Source of the DNA: Hawksworthiomyces lignivorus
Taxonomy: Eukaryota; Ascomycota; Sordariomycetes; Ophiostomatales; Ophiostomataceae
DNA: 64,000 bases
NCBI GenBank assembly: GCA_002917075.1
Contig: NTMA01000003.1
Location: 62,001-126,000 of the forward strand
Direction: 5' to 3'
This document shows, piece after piece, positions 62,581 to 64,000 of this stretch (its first letter is position 1; each line of letters begins with the position of its first letter). The notes under the pieces are model-generated. The model did not search any database and was not told the DNA's origin. It saw nothing but the letters and a program-made list of their open reading frames with translations. The position numbers and the translations under genes are program-made.

Positions 62581-62970
62581 GGGCTGCCTACCCTCGACGG
62601 CTGCTTTGGTGTGGACCGTTGGGCAGACAGGGGGTATTGCCATAGTGGTGAGTCGATTTTTGATTTTTCCCATACAAAATCAATTTTGCGGAAAAATCAT
62701 TTCGTGAGCACCCTGGCCTTTTCCAAAGCTCTGAGTGCCAAGACGACGGTGGGACTGTGAGAAGTAGAAAATTCTCTTCTCAACAGTCCCACATTGGTCC
62801 CTATAGCTATACTGGTTGGTTAGTTATTGAATTTAAAAGTTTGGTGTCAAATTAGACTATATTACAGGGCCTTACAGGCCCTGCGTGCCCCACAAGGCCC
62901 TAGTCAATTAGTGCTTACTCTGCTGTGACCTGTTGCTCTACAGTGCGGTGAGGTGCTGTAGCTCAACAAC

Positions 62971-63122
62971 TTTATATTATTTTAGGTTATAATTAGACCA
63001 AATTCTAACCTGCTGATTAATAAGTTATACTCTTCTGTTTAGAAAATTCAACCTATATAACAGTGATGTTTATATAAGTAGCGTTCCAAGAATCTACCGT
63101 AATAATACCGTATTAGGTTTAA
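62971..63122 (-). repeat. LTR-like repeat, copy 3 (minus orientation)
   Basis: A direct repeat of 61606-61764 (shared AATAAGTTATAC and CAACCTATATAACA blocks). It abuts the right end of the inverted-repeat element on one side and the gypsy fragment on the other. Confidence 0.6.
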
Positions 63123-63264
63123 TAGTTTAAAATATCCAAATAAAGTAAACGAATCCACGACGTATAGTTATAAATATATTCCGGATAAACGACCGAGTCT
63201 CGTTCCGTTTTCGTAATATACGAACGGACCACTCGTCGAAGAAACTAGACTGACTAACTCTCCC

Positions 63265-63610
63265 GTACACGGTCCGCGTCATTATAAAGACATACACGGT
63301 ACGTTTAAACACCCCGCCGGAAATCCACCTCGTCTTTTACGTAGATCTAATTAAACGATTAATAAACGACCCGTTATCGAACCAACGATATATCTACGAC
63401 GAGCCACCATCAATATAGGTCGACGACACGGAAGAATAAAAAGTTAACAAGATTTCGACCCACAAACGACGGAGTCGGGGATAATAGGTTAAAGTATATT
63501 GGACGGAATACACGACTCCCACATAAGAGTCGGTACAAAACTTTACAGAGACGGAGGCCCTAACACGGTACGAGGAGGACATATGAGGCCCGCCGCCGTA
63601 GGGTAACAAT
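63265..63610 (+). pseudogene. Gypsy polyprotein C-terminus with chromodomain
   Basis: One plus-strand frame reads TYTVRLNTPPEIHLVFYVDL, matching the usual gypsy pattern L-P-P-x-x-x-I-H-P-V-F-H-V-S-L-L. A linker follows, then VDDTEE, KVNKISTHKRRSRG, VKVYWTEYTTPT and ESVQNFTETEALTRYEE, separated by stops. This is a chromodomain (E-W-x-V-x-x-I... Y-L-V-K-W-x-G-Y...W-E-P-x-x-N-L) in which Trp codons at the expected positions have become TAA or TAG. Chromodomains in these elements steer integration to heterochromatin. Inactive. Confidence 0.85.
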
Positions 63611-63680
63611 AAAACCAATACACCGAACACCGGTGGGCAGACGACGGAGTAAGAGGCGAGGCCCCGGAGAAAGGGGGTAT

Positions 63681-63964
63681 TGTAATGGGCCAGGGCCCTA
63701 AGGACGGCCCAGGGCGAGCCCAGAGCCAAAGAACAGGCCGATTGGATCCAGCGGGGACACCGGGGGGGAGAGAAGTCGGTCGCCCGGGCGACCTACCGGC
63801 CCACCGGCCTACTTGCCCCTAATGCTCCTTATTTGAACCAGGAGCGAAGCTCCTGGGAGTCGAAGGAGAGTCTTCTTTCTTCTGTATCTTTAGTCTTTCG
63901 TTATTCCAGGCGTATACTATTGCCTCAGGGCTCTCCTGTGCCCATTGCCAGCAGACCTCTTACA
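63681..63964 (+). repeat. Gypsy 3' LTR
   Basis: 284 bp, starting TGTAATGGGCC and ending CAGACCTCTTACA, with a 5-bp terminal inverted repeat TGTAA/TTACA. It is GC-rich at its left end and not visibly RIP-mutated. The matching 5' LTR is not in the window. It is preceded by the purine-rich GGAGAAAGGGGG. Confidence 0.8.
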
Positions 63965-64000
63965 AAAGTAATTAAACAAAAAGACGTCGTATTATTTTTC

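Larger units (their letters stand above)
61195..62970. mobile_element. Non-autonomous element with long terminal inverted repeats
   Basis: The sequence from 61195 (TTGTTGAGCTACAACACCTC) reappears in reverse complement ending at 62970 (GCTCAACAAC). The match extends inward over about 400 bp and, including an LTR-like segment, to about 61764 on the left and 62415 on the right, giving arms of about 560 bp around a core of about 650 bp. Arms differ by scattered substitutions and small indels. The core encodes no intact protein. No convincing target duplication was found (flanks share only ACTT-like letters). It could be a foldback or MITE-like DNA element, or an inverted duplication formed by nested insertions. 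Confidence 0.8.
63130..63964 (+). mobile_element. 3' end of a RIP-degraded Ty3/gypsy retrotransposon
   Basis: The plus strand carries the C-terminal part of a gypsy polyprotein, then a purine-rich tract (63657-63680), then a 284-bp LTR. Everything upstream (gag, protease, RT, most of integrase) is missing from this window, so the element was truncated, perhaps by the neighbouring insertions. Stops replace Trp codons, as expected from G-to-A changes. Confidence 0.85.

Noticed and set aside
62840..62900. Palindromic CAGGGCCTTACAGGCCCTG as a possible terminator or operator
   Set aside because: It belongs to the arm of the inverted-repeat element, also occurs in the left arm, and has no nearby gene.

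Overview
This window comes from a filamentous ascomycete (Pezizomycotina-type) genome. The protein-coding genes carry short GT-AG introns of about 49-156 bp. They encode typical fungal families: Zn2Cys6 regulators, sugar porters, amidase-signature enzymes, an SRPK-like kinase and RER1. Several AT-rich stretches are transposon copies riddled with C-to-T and G-to-A changes, the mark of repeat-induced point mutation (RIP). Exon joins were worked out by eye from splice consensus and frame. For every gene called intact, the summed exon length is a multiple of three.

Layout. 1-2 kb: a relict of a conserved fungal protein. 2.0-8.5 kb: a Zn2Cys6 regulator (-), a zinc-type alcohol dehydrogenase with a GC-AG intron (+) and a thioesterase-like protein (-). 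8.73-14.27 and 20.92-26.45 kb: two same-orientation Ty1/copia elements, each with identical 108/109-bp LTRs, a 5-bp target duplication and a RIP-wrecked interior. They bracket a 6.6-kb island holding a sugar-porter relic, a sulfatase with one frameshift (-) and an intact sulfamidase-like sulfatase (+). 26.7-29.3 kb: a regulator with two tandem Zn2Cys6 clusters. 29.4-30.3 kb: a pseudogene of a fungal hypothetical family with CAA-to-TAA stops. 31.0-34.0 kb: an orphan ORF and RER1. 35-35.8 kb: a broken F-box-like gene.

36.9-46.0 kb is a compact catabolic or biosynthetic-looking set: sugar porter (-), Zn2Cys6 regulator (+), DUF1479 protein (+) and amidase (+). 46.4-52.1 kb holds a divergent pair: a STAND-like protein without a recognisable P-loop (-) and a 1004-aa AAA+ ATPase with a Gly/Arg/Tyr-rich tail (+). 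They are followed by an SRPK-like kinase (-). 56.7-61.0 kb: an NAD(P)-binding TIP30/NmrA-like protein (-) and a second amidase (+).

The right edge (61.2-64 kb) is a repeat nest. It contains a roughly 1.8-kb element with terminal inverted repeats of about 560 bp, a 14-bp minisatellite, three copies of a roughly 160-bp LTR-like repeat, and the 3' end of a RIP-mutated Ty3/gypsy element (polyprotein C-terminus, chromodomain and 3' LTR). The copia interiors and the gypsy fragment share one mutational signature: very low GC but conspicuous retention of CpG. I saw no tRNA, rRNA or CRISPR array.
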